This document shows, in pieces, positions 30,237 through 39,897 of a stretch of 64,000 nt of DNA. Every line of letters begins with the position of its first letter. Positions within the stretch are counted from its first letter, which is position 1. Under the pieces are notes generated by a model. That model searched no databases. It was not told the DNA's origin and saw only the letters and a program-made list of their open reading frames with translations. Position numbers and translations under genes: made by a program. The stretch comes from Propioniciclava soli (GTDB lineage: Bacteria > Actinomycetota > Actinomycetes > Propionibacteriales > Propionibacteriaceae): assembly GCF_014858005.1 (NCBI RefSeq), contig NZ_JACYOT010000005.1:351736-415735 (forward strand). Direction: 5' to 3'.

Positions 30237-31193
30237 GTGACCGCAACGCCCGCCCCCGACCAGCCGGAGTCGCAGGGCGGCAACCTGGTCACTGTGCTGA
30301 TCGCGCTCGGCGCCAACGCTCTCATCGCTGTCGCCAAGACGGTCGCCGCCCTGCTCTCGGGGTCGGCATCCATGGTTGCCGAGGCGGCCCACTCCTGGGC
30401 CGACACCGGCAACGAGGGACTGCTCCTCGTGGCCGAACGGCGCTCGGCACGGCGTGCGGACGACACGCACCCGCTGGGCTACGGTCGCGAGGCCTACGTG
30501 TGGGCCATGGTCGCCGCGTTCGGACTCTTCACGGCGGGGTCGATCCTGTCGATCACGCACGGCATCTCCGAGCTCTCCGCCGAGGGCGAGGGTGGCGACT
30601 ACCTGCTGAGCTACGCCGTCCTCGCCGTGGCGTTCGTCCTGGAGGGCACCTCCTTTGCCCAGGCGGTGCGTCAGACGCGCGCGAGCGCTGCCCGGCTCGA
30701 CATGCGACCCATGCGGTTCATCCTCGACACCAGCCAGACCACCCTGCGGGCGGTGTTCTTCGAGGACCTCGCCGCGCTCCTGGGCATCCTGCTCGCCGCC
30801 GGCGGCCTCGCGCTGCACGAGATCACCGACAACGCCATCTACGACGCCATCGGCTCCATCCTCGTCGGAGTCCTGCTCGGCGTGGTCGCCATCCTGCTCA
30901 TCGTCCGCAACGGCCAGTTCCTGGTGGGCCAGACGGTCAGCCCCGAGATTCGACGCCGGGCCCTGGACGTCCTGAAGGCCGACCCGGAGGTCGACCGGGT
31001 GACCTTCCTCCACATGGAGTACGTCGGACCCTCCCGGGTCTTCGTCATCGCCGCCGTCGACCTCGTGGACGATGCGACCGAGTCCGTCATGCAAGGTCGG
31101 CTTCAAGCGGTCGAGGACCGCCTCCAGGCCAACCCCTTCGTCGAGCGCGCGGTCCTCAGCCTCGCGGCCCCGGGTGAGGCGGCGCTCGACTGA
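30237..31193 (+). CDS. Cation diffusion facilitator (CDF) transporter
   Basis: This 318-residue membrane protein has the CDF layout: about six transmembrane helices (NLVTVLIALGANALIAVAKT onward) and a C-terminal cytosolic ferredoxin-like domain (from about 235). The helix II metal motif appears as HSWADTGNE, a degenerate form of the usual HxxxD with the Asp kept. The helix V pair is replaced by LRAVFFEDLAAL, as in the DUF-like CDF subgroup related to human ZnT9. Zn2+ or Mn2+ transport is therefore uncertain. GTG 30237 is the likely start. A large hairpin 140 bases downstream is shared with tmRNA. Confidence 0.8.
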   Translation: MTATPAPDQPESQGGNLVTVLIALGANALIAVAKTVAALLSGSASMVAEAAHSWADTGNEGLLLVAERRSARRADDTHPLGYGREAYVWAMVAAFGLFTAGSILSITHGISELSAEGEGGDYLLSYAVLAVAFVLEGTSFAQAVRQTRASAARLDMRPMRFILDTSQTTLRAVFFEDLAALLGILLAAGGLALHEITDNAIYDAIGSILVGVLLGVVAILLIVRNGQFLVGQTVSPEIRRRALDVLKADPEVDRVTFLHMEYVGPSRVFVIAAVDLVDDATESVMQGRLQAVEDRLQANPFVERAVLSLAAPGEAALD

Positions 31194-31334
31194 GCGCGTC
31201 CCGAACCGACGACCCCGCGCATCGCAAACGGACCAGGCACCGGGTGCATCACGTGGCGCGGCAGGGAGGGGAGTCGGCGGGGGCGATCACCTCCGGCAGG
31301 AGCGCCGGCGACCACGATCGCTCCAGCTACGCTA

Positions 31335-31374
31335 AACCCCCGGACCCGCGCGGTTGAGCGTGGGTCCGGGGGTT
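31335..31374. terminator. Strong bidirectional terminator between the CDF gene and tmRNA
   Basis: AACCCCCGGACCC (31335-31347) and GGGTCCGGGGGTT (31362-31374) form a perfect 13-bp stem with a 14-base loop. On the minus strand the stem is followed by TAGCG after the terminal As/Us, 30 bases beyond the tmRNA 3' end. Confidence 0.8.
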
Positions 31375-31403
31375 GACGTGCACCCTCACGAGGCACACAG
31401 GGG

Positions 31404-31771
31404 TGGAGGTGGCGGGAATTGAACCCGCGTCCTCGAAAGGCGAACCAGACATTCTCCGGGCGCAGCCGATGGTGTCGTTCTGCTCGGCCCCCGCGCTCGT
31501 CATCGGCACGTCGCGGACAGGCCCAGCCCTGGTGAAGTCCCGACCAGCCGCCAAGGCGTCGGCTGGTCAGCAAGCCTCCTAGATGAGGCCAGACACCGGA
31601 CGGAAGGCTACATCCGGGCTGACCCTTCGATCACTGATCAGGCAGCGAGAGCGAAGTCTGCGCGAGTGTTGTCGGCAGTTAATGGTTTCCAGCGTTCGTT
31701 AACGAGATGTCGCTGGCTCCTCGGCCCGCTTCTCCTGGAACTACCGTCCCGAGTCGAAACCAGTCACCCCC
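31404..31771 (-). ncRNA. ssrA: Transfer-messenger RNA (tmRNA)
   Basis: The gene is about 368 nt. The 5' end GGGGGUGACUGGUUUCGAC pairs with CACCUCC near the 3' end (31405-31411), giving the seven-pair tRNA-like acceptor stem. The T-arm GGUUCAAUUCCC is intact. CCA is not fully encoded (CCC follows the discriminator A). The tag frame at 31638-31676 reads ADNTRADFALAA and a stop, so the peptide added to stalled proteins would be A-ADNTRADFALAA. A TAGGGT -10 box at 31791-31796 lies upstream. smpB is 3 kb away on the same strand. Confidence 0.95.
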
Positions 31772-31831
31772 TGTTGAGTTGTGCCCGTCCACCCTACCCG
31801 ATCCTCGCCGGCTCGGATGGACGCTACCTCC

Positions 31832-32395
31832 TCAACGCCCGCGGGTGTCCAATGCTTCCCACGGCACGATGCGGGTCACGGGGTTGCGGAACGGCTGGCC
31901 GCTGAAGGCCCGCGCACCGCCCACCACGGTCAGACAGGCCCAGCCGAGCCAAGTGCCGAGCACGGTCAACGCAGCGATCCAGTCCGGCAGCAGCTGCGGC
32001 GCCGCGATGGCGACGACGAGGAACAGCGGCCCGGCGATCAGCTGGAAGTTGAACGCCTTCGCCGCCTCGGCACGCGCGGACGAGCCCCGCGAGCCCATCA
32101 GGTGGAACAGCAGTGGCCCCAGGATCCACGTGAACAGGCCCGACAGGTGCGCCAAGCCACCGGCGATCTGACCGGTCCGGGTGGCGAGCACCTGACGGCT
32201 GATCGCGGGCAGGCCGGCCAGACTCCCGCTCAGTTCGCGACGCGTCCGTGCCGCCAGCGCGGCGGAGAGGCGTTCGTCGAGCTCGACCTCGTCCAGCCGT
32301 CCCTCGCCGTAGGCGTCGCAGAGCCGCTGGGTGGCGCGCTGCCGTTCGGTCTCGGTGATGGGGGGTGCGGGGCGGTGGGCATCCAGGGCGGTCAT
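31832..32395 (-). CDS. DUF1707-DUF4870 membrane protein
   Basis: This 187-residue protein has an N-terminal DUF1707 domain (ETERQRATQRLCDAYGEGRL, then ERLSAALAARTRRELSGSL). A membrane domain with three helices follows (LSGLFTWILGPLLFHL; LIAGPLFLVVAIAAPQLL; ALTVLGTWLGWACLTVV) and resembles DUF4870/Tic20-like proteins. The function is unknown. It is the second DUF1707 protein in the window. It is divergent from the FKBP gene and lies just upstream of tmRNA on the same strand. Confidence 0.8.
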   Translation of the reverse strand: MTALDAHRPAPPITETERQRATQRLCDAYGEGRLDEVELDERLSAALAARTRRELSGSLAGLPAISRQVLATRTGQIAGGLAHLSGLFTWILGPLLFHLMGSRGSSARAEAAKAFNFQLIAGPLFLVVAIAAPQLLPDWIAALTVLGTWLGWACLTVVGGARAFSGQPFRNPVTRIVPWEALDTRGR

Positions 32396-32511
32396 GCTCC
32401 CAGTGTGCCCCCTCGGCGCAGCCCGCCCATCGGGTCAACCCCCGCCCGACCCCTGGGCGCGGTGGGTGTGTGGTGTCAGGTGGGCGGCGCCCGGTGTGTA
32501 GCGTGGCGTGC

Positions 32512-32880
32512 ATGGACAAGCCAGACGTGAACATCCCCGACACTCCCCCACCCACCGAGCTCCAGCTCGACGACCTCGAGACCGGCAGCGGCCCCGAAGC
32601 CACACCCGGCAAGCGCGTGGCGGTGCACTACGTCGGGGTCGCCTGGTCCGACGGAACCGAGTTCGACAGCAGCTACGGACGCGGCGAGCCCCTCGTGTTC
32701 CCGCTCGGCGCGGGTCAGGTCATCCAGGGGTGGGACACGGGCATCGCCGGCATGAAGGTCGGTGGACGCCGTCGCATCACCATCCCGCCGCACCTGGGCT
32801 ACGGCGCGCGGGGCGCGGGCGGCGTCATCAAGCCGAACGAGACCCTGGTGTTCGTGTGCGACCTGGTGGGCGTGGCCTGA
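32512..32880 (+). CDS. FKBP-type peptidyl-prolyl isomerase
   Basis: This 122-residue cytosolic isomerase is a single FKBP domain with VAVHYVGVAWSDGTEFDSSY, the active-site loop GAGQVIQGWDTGIAGMKVGG, and ITIPPHLGYGARG near the end. It speeds proline cis-trans isomerisation during folding. TAGCGT at 32499-32504 lies seven bases before the ATG with no ribosome site, so the mRNA is probably leaderless. It converges with the DUF2207 gene 53 bases away. Confidence 0.94.
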   Translation: MDKPDVNIPDTPPPTELQLDDLETGSGPEATPGKRVAVHYVGVAWSDGTEFDSSYGRGEPLVFPLGAGQVIQGWDTGIAGMKVGGRRRITIPPHLGYGARGAGGVIKPNETLVFVCDLVGVA

Positions 32881-32933
32881 TCTGACGCCATGAAGACGCG
32901 GCGGTGCCCCTCAGGGGCGCCGCCGCCGTCGCG

Positions 32934-34814
32934 TCACCAGCTGCCGCCGCCGCCTCCACCGCCGCCGCCCCCGGCGAAGCCACCGAAACCGCCCCCACCG
33001 AGGCCGCCGAAGCCACCCCCGCCCCCGAAGCCGGATCCGCCACCGAAGCCGGTGTCACTGGCGAAGCTCGGGCCGCTGTGCGCGATCGACGGCGCGGTGG
33101 CCGGCCCCAGGGAGGAGCCCACGGCGTCCAGGTTCCACAAGATGACCGGCCCGTCCCAGAAGGTGCCCCCGTACCAGCTCGTGTCGGGCTGGGTGAGGCG
33201 TCCGAGCGAGATCGCCTCCTGGCACACCGACACCCACCGCTCGGCCAGGCCGAACAGCACGGCCCACGGCAGGTACTTGCTGAAGATGTCCTCGCCCTCC
33301 TCGAAGCGGAGCTGGTCGGCCTCCGCGGTGGCGATGTAGGTGCGGAACCCCTCGATCTGGTCGGTCCACGCCCGGCCGAGCGCCGTCCGCTGCCCGCGCG
33401 CCATGCGCGCCCGCACGACGAGCAGGGTGATCACCAGCGACACCGTGGCCGGCCCGAGGAACCACCAGAGCCCCCCGAGCGCCGGGAGGTCGAGGAACAT
33501 GACGACGAGGAAGCCCGCCCACAACAGCCCCATGGCCGAGCCGGAACGCCGGCCTCGCCGGAGCTGGGTGAACCAGTTCTGCGCCCCCACCTCGGAGCGC
33601 GCATCCGCGGCCAGGCGGTCGGACGCCTGCGCGAGCTGCCCGGCCCGGCTGACGTCCACCGCGTCCTCGCCCCGGGCGAACATCTCGTCGCGCAGCAGGC
33701 GGCTCGGATGATCCGGCGCTCGCCGCGGGTCGCGGAGGATTGCGGTCGTTCCGTCCTGGCTGCTGAGCTGGACGGTGCCGGACGTCGCCAGCCCCACCAG
33801 GGTGGCCGAGAGGTGCGTGGTGCGGTAATGGCCGTCGAGCAGGAAGCCCGCGTAGGTCAGCGGCAGCGCCGGCGGGCTGAACGACACCGGCACCTCCTGG
33901 CGCGGGTCGTGACGGGTGATCGTCGCGGGTTGGCCCGGCGCAGGGACGGTGCCCGGCGGGAGACCGGCGTACCGCTGGTCGTGGCCATTGCGGCGGTAGT
34001 ACCACCAGCCGAGCACGGGAATGACCAAGGCGGCCACCGCCCCGGCCCCCTGCATGAGGCGGGTGACCCGCACGTCCTGGGCATCCCCGCGCTCCACCAG
34101 GATCGGGGTGGCTCCGGTGACAGCGGACGCCTGCATCTGAACGCCCACGGTCAACAGGTCGCCCGCGGGAATGCCGTCCTGGGTGAACACCGCCTCACCC
34201 GCCTCGATGGTGGCACTCGTGCATGGCGTGTTCGAGCCCGGCTGCCCGACCGCACACCCCTGACCCTGGGCTCCGCCGGGCACGCTCACGCGGACACCGG
34301 CAGTCTCGATGGCGCCCATGCTCGAGCCGGTCACGTCCCAGTAGAGCTCGGGGACGCCGCTCTGCGGCGTCCGCAGCGAACCCCGCACTTCGTAGTTGAT
34401 GACGTAGGTGGCGGTCGGCGCCGTGATCCTGCGATCCGCGCTACCGATGCGGATGCGCAGGACGCCTTCGCGGGGCGACGGGTTGTAGCGGGTGGTCTGC
34501 ACCTCCGTGGAAACCCCCGGATCCGGCGAGGACACCTCGACGTTGGAGATGTCGTACACCATGTCCTGCTCGTCGTCGTAACGCTCACGCGTCACGAGGT
34601 AGCGCTCGTACCCGCGGCGCCCCGAGTCAGCCCCGAACCGCAGGACCACGGTCTCGGTGACGCTCAGCGCTCCGTCGGGAGACACCGTGTAGACGGCGTC
34701 GAAGGAGTCGAAGGAGTCATCGGCGGACGCCGGGAGCGCCACCCCGAGCCACAGGGTCAGCATCACCCCGAGGCCCACCAGGGCCGCCAGGAGGCGTCGA
34801 GGCACGGCCCTCAC
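32934..34814 (-). CDS. DUF2207 membrane protein with glycine-rich tail
   Basis: This 626-residue protein has a signal peptide (LLAALVGLGVMLTLWLGVALPASAD) and an extracytoplasmic DUF2207 domain (about 35-260). A transmembrane helix follows at AGAVAALVIPVLGWWYYR, then a cytosolic linker and two more helices around 440-500. It ends with a striking Gly/Phe tail that finishes in a run of ten glycines and SW. DUF2207 proteins are predicted membrane proteins of unknown role. GTG 34814 follows the smpB stop after one base, which suggests coupling to smpB. The extreme tail is typical of this family in actinobacteria. Confidence 0.82.
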   Translation of the reverse strand: MRAVPRRLLAALVGLGVMLTLWLGVALPASADDSFDSFDAVYTVSPDGALSVTETVVLRFGADSGRRGYERYLVTRERYDDEQDMVYDISNVEVSSPDPGVSTEVQTTRYNPSPREGVLRIRIGSADRRITAPTATYVINYEVRGSLRTPQSGVPELYWDVTGSSMGAIETAGVRVSVPGGAQGQGCAVGQPGSNTPCTSATIEAGEAVFTQDGIPAGDLLTVGVQMQASAVTGATPILVERGDAQDVRVTRLMQGAGAVAALVIPVLGWWYYRRNGHDQRYAGLPPGTVPAPGQPATITRHDPRQEVPVSFSPPALPLTYAGFLLDGHYRTTHLSATLVGLATSGTVQLSSQDGTTAILRDPRRAPDHPSRLLRDEMFARGEDAVDVSRAGQLAQASDRLAADARSEVGAQNWFTQLRRGRRSGSAMGLLWAGFLVVMFLDLPALGGLWWFLGPATVSLVITLLVVRARMARGQRTALGRAWTDQIEGFRTYIATAEADQLRFEEGEDIFSKYLPWAVLFGLAERWVSVCQEAISLGRLTQPDTSWYGGTFWDGPVILWNLDAVGSSLGPATAPSIAHSGPSFASDTGFGGGSGFGGGGGFGGLGGGGFGGFAGGGGGGGGGGSW

Positions 34815-34815
34815 G

Positions 34816-35292
34816 TCACCGCCTGCCCTTGTTCCGGGTCGCCAGCGCCCGTTGCGCCTCCCGGTCAGCGTCACGCTTCGCGATCGTCTGGCGCTTGTCC
34901 CAATCGCGCTTGCCGGTCGCCACGGCGATCTCGACCTTCGCGTAGCCGTCGCTGAAGTAGATGGCCAGCGGCACGAGGGTGCGGCCCGAGTCCGCCACCT
35001 CACGCTCGAGCTTGACGATCTGGCGGCGGTGGAGCAGCAGCTTGCGGTTGCGGCGCGGAAGGTGGTTGTTGTGGGTGCCGAACGTGTACTCGGGGATGTG
35101 GACGTTGCGCAGCCACACCTCGCCGTCGTCGACGGTCGCGAAGCCCTCCGTGAGGGACGCCCGACCGGCACGCAACGCCTTCACCTCGGTGCCGGTGAGC
35201 ACCATCCCCGCCTCCACCGTGTCGCCGATGGCATAGTTGCGCCGCGCCAGCTTGTTCTGGGCCACGAGGACCCTGCCCGTGGGTCGTGGCAT
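34816..35292 (-). CDS. smpB: SsrA-binding protein SmpB
   Basis: This 158-residue protein binds tmRNA and delivers it to stalled ribosomes. It shows [34 protein letters not shown], and a basic C-terminal tail with [18 protein letters not shown] that folds as a helix in the mRNA channel. ATG 35292 has GGGGGA upstream. A TATGCT -10 box at 35327-35332 suggests its own promoter. Confidence 0.96.
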   Translation of the reverse strand: MPRPTGRVLVAQNKLARRNYAIGDTVEAGMVLTGTEVKALRAGRASLTEGFATVDDGEVWLRNVHIPEYTFGTHNNHLPRRNRKLLLHRRQIVKLEREVADSGRTLVPLAIYFSDGYAKVEIAVATGKRDWDKRQTIAKRDADREAQRALATRNKGRR

Positions 35293-35344
35293 GGAGATCC
35301 CCCTTCGTGTTCCGCCCGGAACGCCCAGCATAACCCGATCCGCC

Positions 35345-35373
35345 CGCCCGGGGCCGTCCGGTGCTCCCGGGCG
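35345..35373 (-). terminator. Hairpin between the M23 gene and smpB
   Basis: CGCCCGGG (35345-35352) pairs with CCCGGGCG (35366-35373) with a 13-base loop, 23 bases after the M23 stop codon and upstream of the smpB -10 box. Confidence 0.55.
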
Positions 35374-35396
35374 GCTCGGGCAGGGGCCGGCGGTGC

Positions 35397-36890
35397 TCAG
35401 GGCAGGTACTGCATCGGGTTGACCGGGACCCCGTCGAGGCGCACCTCGAAGTGCAGGTGCGGCGTCGTGGAGAGGCCGGTGCTGCCGACGTAGCCGATCA
35501 GTTGGCCACGCTCGACGCGCTGCCCCACCGACACGGCGATGCGGGACTGGTGGGCGTACCCCGTCGTGACGTACTTGCCGTCGATGAGGTTGCCGTGGCC
35601 GATGAGCACGAAGTTGCCGAAGCCACCGTTGAGGCCGGCCTTCAACACGGTGCCGGACTGCGCGGCATAGATCGGCGTGCCGGTCGCAGCGCCCCAGTCG
35701 TTGCCGTTGTGCGGGCGCCAGACCTTGAGGATGGGGTGGAAGCGCATCCCGAAGGCCGAGCCCGGCGAGGCGTTGACCGGCCGGACGAAGCCGGCCGACG
35801 ACACGCGCCCGCCCGAGCGCGACGCCGTCGACGACGTCTTCTCCGGGGCCGGGGCCGCCACCCGCTGCTGGGACGCCTGCCGTTGCGCCGCCTGGGCGGC
35901 GGCCGTGTCGCGCGCCGCACGCTCGCGCGCCTCGCGGGCCGCCTGCTCGCGGGCCGCCTGTTCCCGCGCCCGCTCCCGGGCCGCCTGCTCCCGGGCCTCG
36001 CGCTCGGCGCGCTCACGGGCCTCGGCCTCGGCCTTGAGCCGGCTGAGCTCGCCCTGGATCTCGGACTGCAGCTGGGCCTCCTCCGCAGCGAAGGACGCGT
36101 AGGACGCCTCGTCGGCGGCGAGCTGCGCCTGCGCACTCTGCCGCGCCGCCTCGTTGGCGGACACGAGAGCGGCGACGGATCGCTGCTGGGCGGCGGCCTG
36201 CGCCTCGAGCTGGGAGATCCTGAGCACGTTTGCCTCGGACTCGGCCTTGGCGTCGGCCACCCGCTGCTCCAGGGCGGCCGCCTCATCACGCGCCGCCTGC
36301 AGCTGGAGCAGGATCGCATCGAGGCGCGCCTTCTGCGCGGCCTGGGTGTCGAAGATCGTGGTGTTCCACTGGATGCGCTGCCCGAGCTCGGCGGTGGACC
36401 GCGCGTCGAACACGACCGACAGCCCCTCCAACCCCGAGCGCTGCTGGTAGGACTCGGTGACGGCGCCGATGATCACCTTCTGCTGCGCGGCCACGTCGGC
36501 CTCGCCCTGGGCCACGCGGGCCCGGGCCTCCTCGAGGGCCGCCTGGGCGGCGGCCAGCTCGGCGGCCAGTTGGGCATCGCGCTCCCGGGCAGCGGACAAT
36601 TGCACCTGCATATCGGCCAAAACGGCGCGCGCGGCGTCCAATTGCGCTTGCGACTGCGCCAATTTCTGCGTGGCCGAATCGAGCGTCGCCGTCGATTCGC
36701 CGATGTCATTTCTGGCCTGATTCTGATTGGCCTGTGCCGCTGCGGCCGCGGCCCGCAAATCGGCCAGGGTGTCGGCATGGGCCACCGGGGTGCCGAGCGC
36801 CGTCGCGAGCACGACGACGGCCGCGGTGGCGGCCCGACGCCGGCCCCGCGAGCGGGACGTACGGTCAGGGGCGTGGGACGAGACGTCCAC
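35397..36890 (-). CDS. Secreted coiled-coil M23 (LytM) peptidoglycan hydrolase, EnvC-like
   Basis: This 497-residue exported protein has a signal peptide ([20 protein letters not shown]) and long Ala/Gln/Glu coiled coils to about 220 and again at 260-330 ([20 protein letters not shown]). A C-terminal M23 domain follows with HNGND and HLHFE as the zinc and catalytic residues. It lies 48 bases downstream of ftsX. This places it as the likely hydrolase activated by FtsEX, comparable to EnvC or RipC systems. All M23 metal ligands that I can identify are present, so it is probably active itself. GTG 36890 was chosen for its AAGGGA site; GTG 36923 is the alternative. Confidence 0.9.
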   Translation of the reverse strand: MDVSSHAPDRTSRSRGRRRAATAAVVVLATALGTPVAHADTLADLRAAAAAAQANQNQARNDIGESTATLDSATQKLAQSQAQLDAARAVLADMQVQLSAARERDAQLAAELAAAQAALEEARARVAQGEADVAAQQKVIIGAVTESYQQRSGLEGLSVVFDARSTAELGQRIQWNTTIFDTQAAQKARLDAILLQLQAARDEAAALEQRVADAKAESEANVLRISQLEAQAAAQQRSVAALVSANEAARQSAQAQLAADEASYASFAAEEAQLQSEIQGELSRLKAEAEARERAEREAREQAARERAREQAAREQAAREARERAARDTAAAQAAQRQASQQRVAAPAPEKTSSTASRSGGRVSSAGFVRPVNASPGSAFGMRFHPILKVWRPHNGNDWGAATGTPIYAAQSGTVLKAGLNGGFGNFVLIGHGNLIDGKYVTTGYAHQSRIAVSVGQRVERGQLIGYVGSTGLSTTPHLHFEVRLDGVPVNPMQYLP

Positions 36891-36938
36891 GGGGGGATCC
36901 CTTCGCTGGTTCGGTCGACGCACCGAACCCTGCGGGGA

Positions 36939-37841
36939 TCAGACTCGCAGGAAGCGGCGCGTCGCTATCAACGTGGGAATGATAGAAAGCACGAGGGCGA
37001 CCGTGACAAGCCCGATGACGGCGAGAGCCACGTGATCCCAGCCGATCCACTGCACAGTCTGGATGGCAGGTTTAGCCTTGTCGACGATCACGAACTTCTG
37101 CAGGGCCGCCAGCGTGCCCCCCGCCAGGGCCGCCCCGAGCAGCCCGGCGAGCACCGACTCGAGGAGGAACGGCGCCATGATGTAGGCGTTGCTGGCGCCC
37201 ACGAGCCGCATGATCCCGATCTCGCGGCGGCGGCTGATCGCCGCCATGCGGATGGTGTTGGCGATCTGCAGGCCGGCGGCCAGCAGCAGCAGCGCGGACG
37301 CCCCCACCGCGAGCCAGCGGGCCAGGTTCAACCACTCGAAAAGGGGGTCCAGGTATTGCCGCAGGTCCTGGATCGCCTGGACGCCCGGCATCTGCCCGAC
37401 CGACCCCTGCACGAGGGCATATTCCTCGGGGTTCACCAAGGCCACCCTGAAAAGATCCTGCATGTTCTCAGCAGACATGGAGTCGAGGATCGGCGAGTCC
37501 GCATAAGCGAGGCGGAACTCCTCAAACACCTCGGCCTTGCTCTGGTAGAACACCGCCTCGACCTCGGGGTTGGCCTCCAGGGCGGCGCGGACGCTCTCGC
37601 GCTGGGCCTCGGTCGCGTCCTGCCCCGGGGTGCAGTTGGGCCCCGAGGAGTCGGCGGTGCACAGGAAGACGGTGATCTCGATCTGGTCGTACCAGCGGCC
37701 CTTGATGAGCTCGACCTGCTGGGCCGCCAGCAGACCGACGCCGAACAGAGTGAGCGAGACCCACATGGTGACGATGACCGCCAGGGTCATGGACAGATTG
37801 CGGCGAAGGCCGGAGACCGCCTCCCTCAGCGTGTGACGCAT
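36939..37841 (-). CDS. ftsX: Cell division protein FtsX
   Basis: This 300-residue membrane protein has four transmembrane helices (AVIVTMWVSLTLFGVGLLAA; ARWLAVGASALLLLAAGLQI; FLLESVLAGLLGAALAGG; ALAVIGLVTVALVLSIIPTL) and a large extracellular loop at about 45-165, which docks a hydrolase partner. It forms the FtsEX ABC complex with FtsE, 13 bases upstream, and is followed by the M23 hydrolase gene. Confidence 0.95.
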   Translation of the reverse strand: MRHTLREAVSGLRRNLSMTLAVIVTMWVSLTLFGVGLLAAQQVELIKGRWYDQIEITVFLCTADSSGPNCTPGQDATEAQRESVRAALEANPEVEAVFYQSKAEVFEEFRLAYADSPILDSMSAENMQDLFRVALVNPEEYALVQGSVGQMPGVQAIQDLRQYLDPLFEWLNLARWLAVGASALLLLAAGLQIANTIRMAAISRRREIGIMRLVGASNAYIMAPFLLESVLAGLLGAALAGGTLAALQKFVIVDKAKPAIQTVQWIGWDHVALAVIGLVTVALVLSIIPTLIATRRFLRV

Positions 37842-37854
37842 GCCAGGTCCTCCC

Positions 37855-38541
37855 TCACCGATACCCGTAGACGCCCTGGGCCTGGTCGCGCACCAGTTCG
37901 CCGGCGTTGAGCTCGATGACGCGCCGGCGCATCTGGTCGACGATCGTCGAGTCGTGCGTGGCGACGACGACGGTCGTTCCGCCCTTGTTGATGCGGTCGA
38001 GCAGCTTCATGATGCCGACGCTGGTCGCCGGGTCGAGGTTGCCGGTCGGCTCGTCGGCGATCAGGATCGGCGGAGCGTTCACGACGGCGCGCGCCAGGGC
38101 CACCCGCTGCTGCTCGCCTCCGGAGAGCTCGTCGGGCAGTCGATCGGCCTTGTCCCCCAGCCCGACGAGCTCGAGGGTCTGCGGCACGGTGCGGCGGATG
38201 TGGGACCCCGACTTGCCGATCACCTGCAGCGCGAAGGCGACGTTCTCGTGGACCGTCTTGCCCGGCAGCAACCGGAAGTCCTGGAAGACGGTGCCGATCT
38301 GGCGGCGCAGCCGCGGCACGCGCCAGCCGGGGAGGCGTCCGACGTCGTGCCCGTTCACCGTCACGCTGCCCCGAGTGGCGCGGTGCTCGCGCAGGATCAG
38401 GCGCAGGAACGTCGACTTGCCCGATCCCGACGGGCCGACGAGGAAGACGAATTCACCAGGATCGATGGTGACATCGATGTGCGACAGGGCGGGACGCCGC
38501 TGCCCGGGGTAGGTCTTGGCGACCTGGTCGAACGTGATCAC
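37855..38541 (-). CDS. ftsE: Cell division ATP-binding protein FtsE
   Basis: This 228-residue ABC ATPase has GPSGSGKST (Walker A), [14 protein letters not shown] (signature) and [12 protein letters not shown] (Walker B). With FtsX it couples cytosolic ATP hydrolysis to cell-wall cleavage at the septum. GTG 38541 is preceded by GAGGG. A TACAGT box and a small hairpin lie in its upstream region. Confidence 0.96.
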   Translation of the reverse strand: MITFDQVAKTYPGQRRPALSHIDVTIDPGEFVFLVGPSGSGKSTFLRLILREHRATRGSVTVNGHDVGRLPGWRVPRLRRQIGTVFQDFRLLPGKTVHENVAFALQVIGKSGSHIRRTVPQTLELVGLGDKADRLPDELSGGEQQRVALARAVVNAPPILIADEPTGNLDPATSVGIMKLLDRINKGGTTVVVATHDSTIVDQMRRRVIELNAGELVRDQAQGVYGYR

Positions 38542-38580
38542 AGCTGTGCCCTCGGCCGGAGTCGGGAATGGGGGAAGGGT

Positions 38581-38613
38581 CCTGAGTTTTCTCAGGCGGC
38601 CGCTTCAACTGTA
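38581..38613 (-). promoter_or_regulatory. Probable ftsE -10 box and leader hairpin
   Basis: TACAGT (38608-38613, minus strand) could start an approximately 60-base leader. That leader contains the perfect hairpin CCTGAG-AAAA-CTCAGG (38581-38596). The stem could also terminate prfB read-through. Confidence 0.45.
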
Positions 38614-38672
38614 GGTGAGGACTCCCGCCGCCCCCGTGCGGCACGCCGACGCACGCCGCCTGGGCGCACCGC

Positions 38673-39782
38673 TCAGGAGTCGGCCTCGCCCTGCATGCGC
38701 CAGCGGATGCCGGCGTCGATGAACCCGTCGATGTCCCCGTCGAACACCGAGTCGGGGTTGCCCACCTCGTGGCCGGTGCGCAGGTCCTTCACCATCTGGT
38801 AGGGGTTGAGCACGTAGGAGCGCATCTGGTCGCCCCACGACGCCTTGACGTCGCCGGCGAGTTCCTTCTTCTTCGCATCCTCTTCGGACTTCTTGAGCAG
38901 CAGCAGGCGCGACTGCAGGACGCGCATCGCGGCGGCACGGTTCTGGATCTGGCTCTTCTCGTCCTGCATCGAGACGACCAGGCCGGTGGGCAGGTGGGTG
39001 ATGCGGACGGCGGAGTCGGTGGTGTTGACCGACTGGCCGCCGGGGCCGGAGCTGCGGAACACGTCGACGCGGATGTCGGTCTCCGGCACCTCGATGTGGT
39101 CGGTCGACTCGATGAGCGGAATGACCTCGACGGCGGCGAAGCTGGTCTGGCGGCGTCCCTGGTTGTCGAACGGGGAGATGCGGACGAGCCGGTGGGTGCC
39201 GCCCTCGACCGACAGGGTCCCGAAGGCGAACGGCGCGCTCACCTCGAACGTGACCGACTTCAGCCCCGCCTCCTCGGCGTAGCTCGTGTCGAGCACCTTG
39301 ACCGCGTAGGAGTGGCGCTCAGCCCAGCGGACGTACATGCGCAGGAGCATCTCGGCGAAGTCCGCCGCGTCGACGCCACCGGCGCCCGAGCGGATGGTGA
39401 CGACGGCGTCGCGCTCGTCGTACTCACCCGACAGCAGGGTGCGGACCTCGAGGGCCTCGATCTCACTGCGAAGCCGGGTGAGTTCGGCCTGCGCCTCGGT
39501 CAGCGAGGCTGGATCGCCTTCCTCCTGGGCCAGCTCGGCCAGGACGCCGGCGTCCTCGAGCCGTCCGCGGAGGCGGACGACGCGCTCCACCTCGGACTCC
39601 AGCCGCGAGAGCTGCGACGTGACGCGCTGCGCATTCTCCTGGTCGTCCCACAGGTCCGGTGCGGCCACCTGCTCCTGCAGGGCCGCGATCTCGGCCCGCT
39701 TGGCCTCGGGATCGACGACGGCCTCGATCGAGGAGAGCGACCGGTCGAGGTCGGCGATGTCCTGGGAGATGTCTACTGCCAC
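38673..39782 (-). CDS. prfB: Peptide chain release factor 2
   Basis: This 369-residue factor recognises UGA/UAA and releases finished peptides. ISPFDNQG carries the SPF anticodon-like tripeptide, and SGPGGQSVN carries the catalytic GGQ. There is no in-frame UGA or CTTTGA slippery site near the start, so the autoregulatory frameshift of enterobacteria is absent, as in most actinobacteria. GTG 39782 is chosen because the following residues align with the family's N-terminus; TAGAGT lies eight bases upstream, so the transcript is probably leaderless. The frame is open to ATG 39839. Confidence 0.95.
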   Translation of the reverse strand: MAVDISQDIADLDRSLSSIEAVVDPEAKRAEIAALQEQVAAPDLWDDQENAQRVTSQLSRLESEVERVVRLRGRLEDAGVLAELAQEEGDPASLTEAQAELTRLRSEIEALEVRTLLSGEYDERDAVVTIRSGAGGVDAADFAEMLLRMYVRWAERHSYAVKVLDTSYAEEAGLKSVTFEVSAPFAFGTLSVEGGTHRLVRISPFDNQGRRQTSFAAVEVIPLIESTDHIEVPETDIRVDVFRSSGPGGQSVNTTDSAVRITHLPTGLVVSMQDEKSQIQNRAAAMRVLQSRLLLLKKSEEDAKKKELAGDVKASWGDQMRSYVLNPYQMVKDLRTGHEVGNPDSVFDGDIDGFIDAGIRWRMQGEADS

Positions 39783-39833
39783 ATCGGCCCACTCTACCGG
39801 CCCCCGTCCCCCACTCGACATGGGGGGCCCTGC

Positions 39834-39858
39834 TATCATGAACTAGCACGCGCTAGTT
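39834..39858 (+). promoter_or_regulatory. Promoter -10 box with perfect palindromic operator
   Basis: TATCAT (39834-39839) is a good -10 box. Right behind it AACTAGC-ACGC-GCTAGTT (39841-39858) is a perfect seven-base inverted repeat with a four-base centre that would cover the transcription start. The size and symmetry fit a TetR- or MarR-type repressor site. Confidence 0.7.
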
Positions 39859-39897
39859 GAGTGCGCACGTGTCGCACGGATCGAAGGAGAACCTGCC

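Noticed and set aside
38673..39839. Programmed +1 frameshift in prfB
   Set aside because: The gene is continuous; there is no UGA or slippery site at the usual position.
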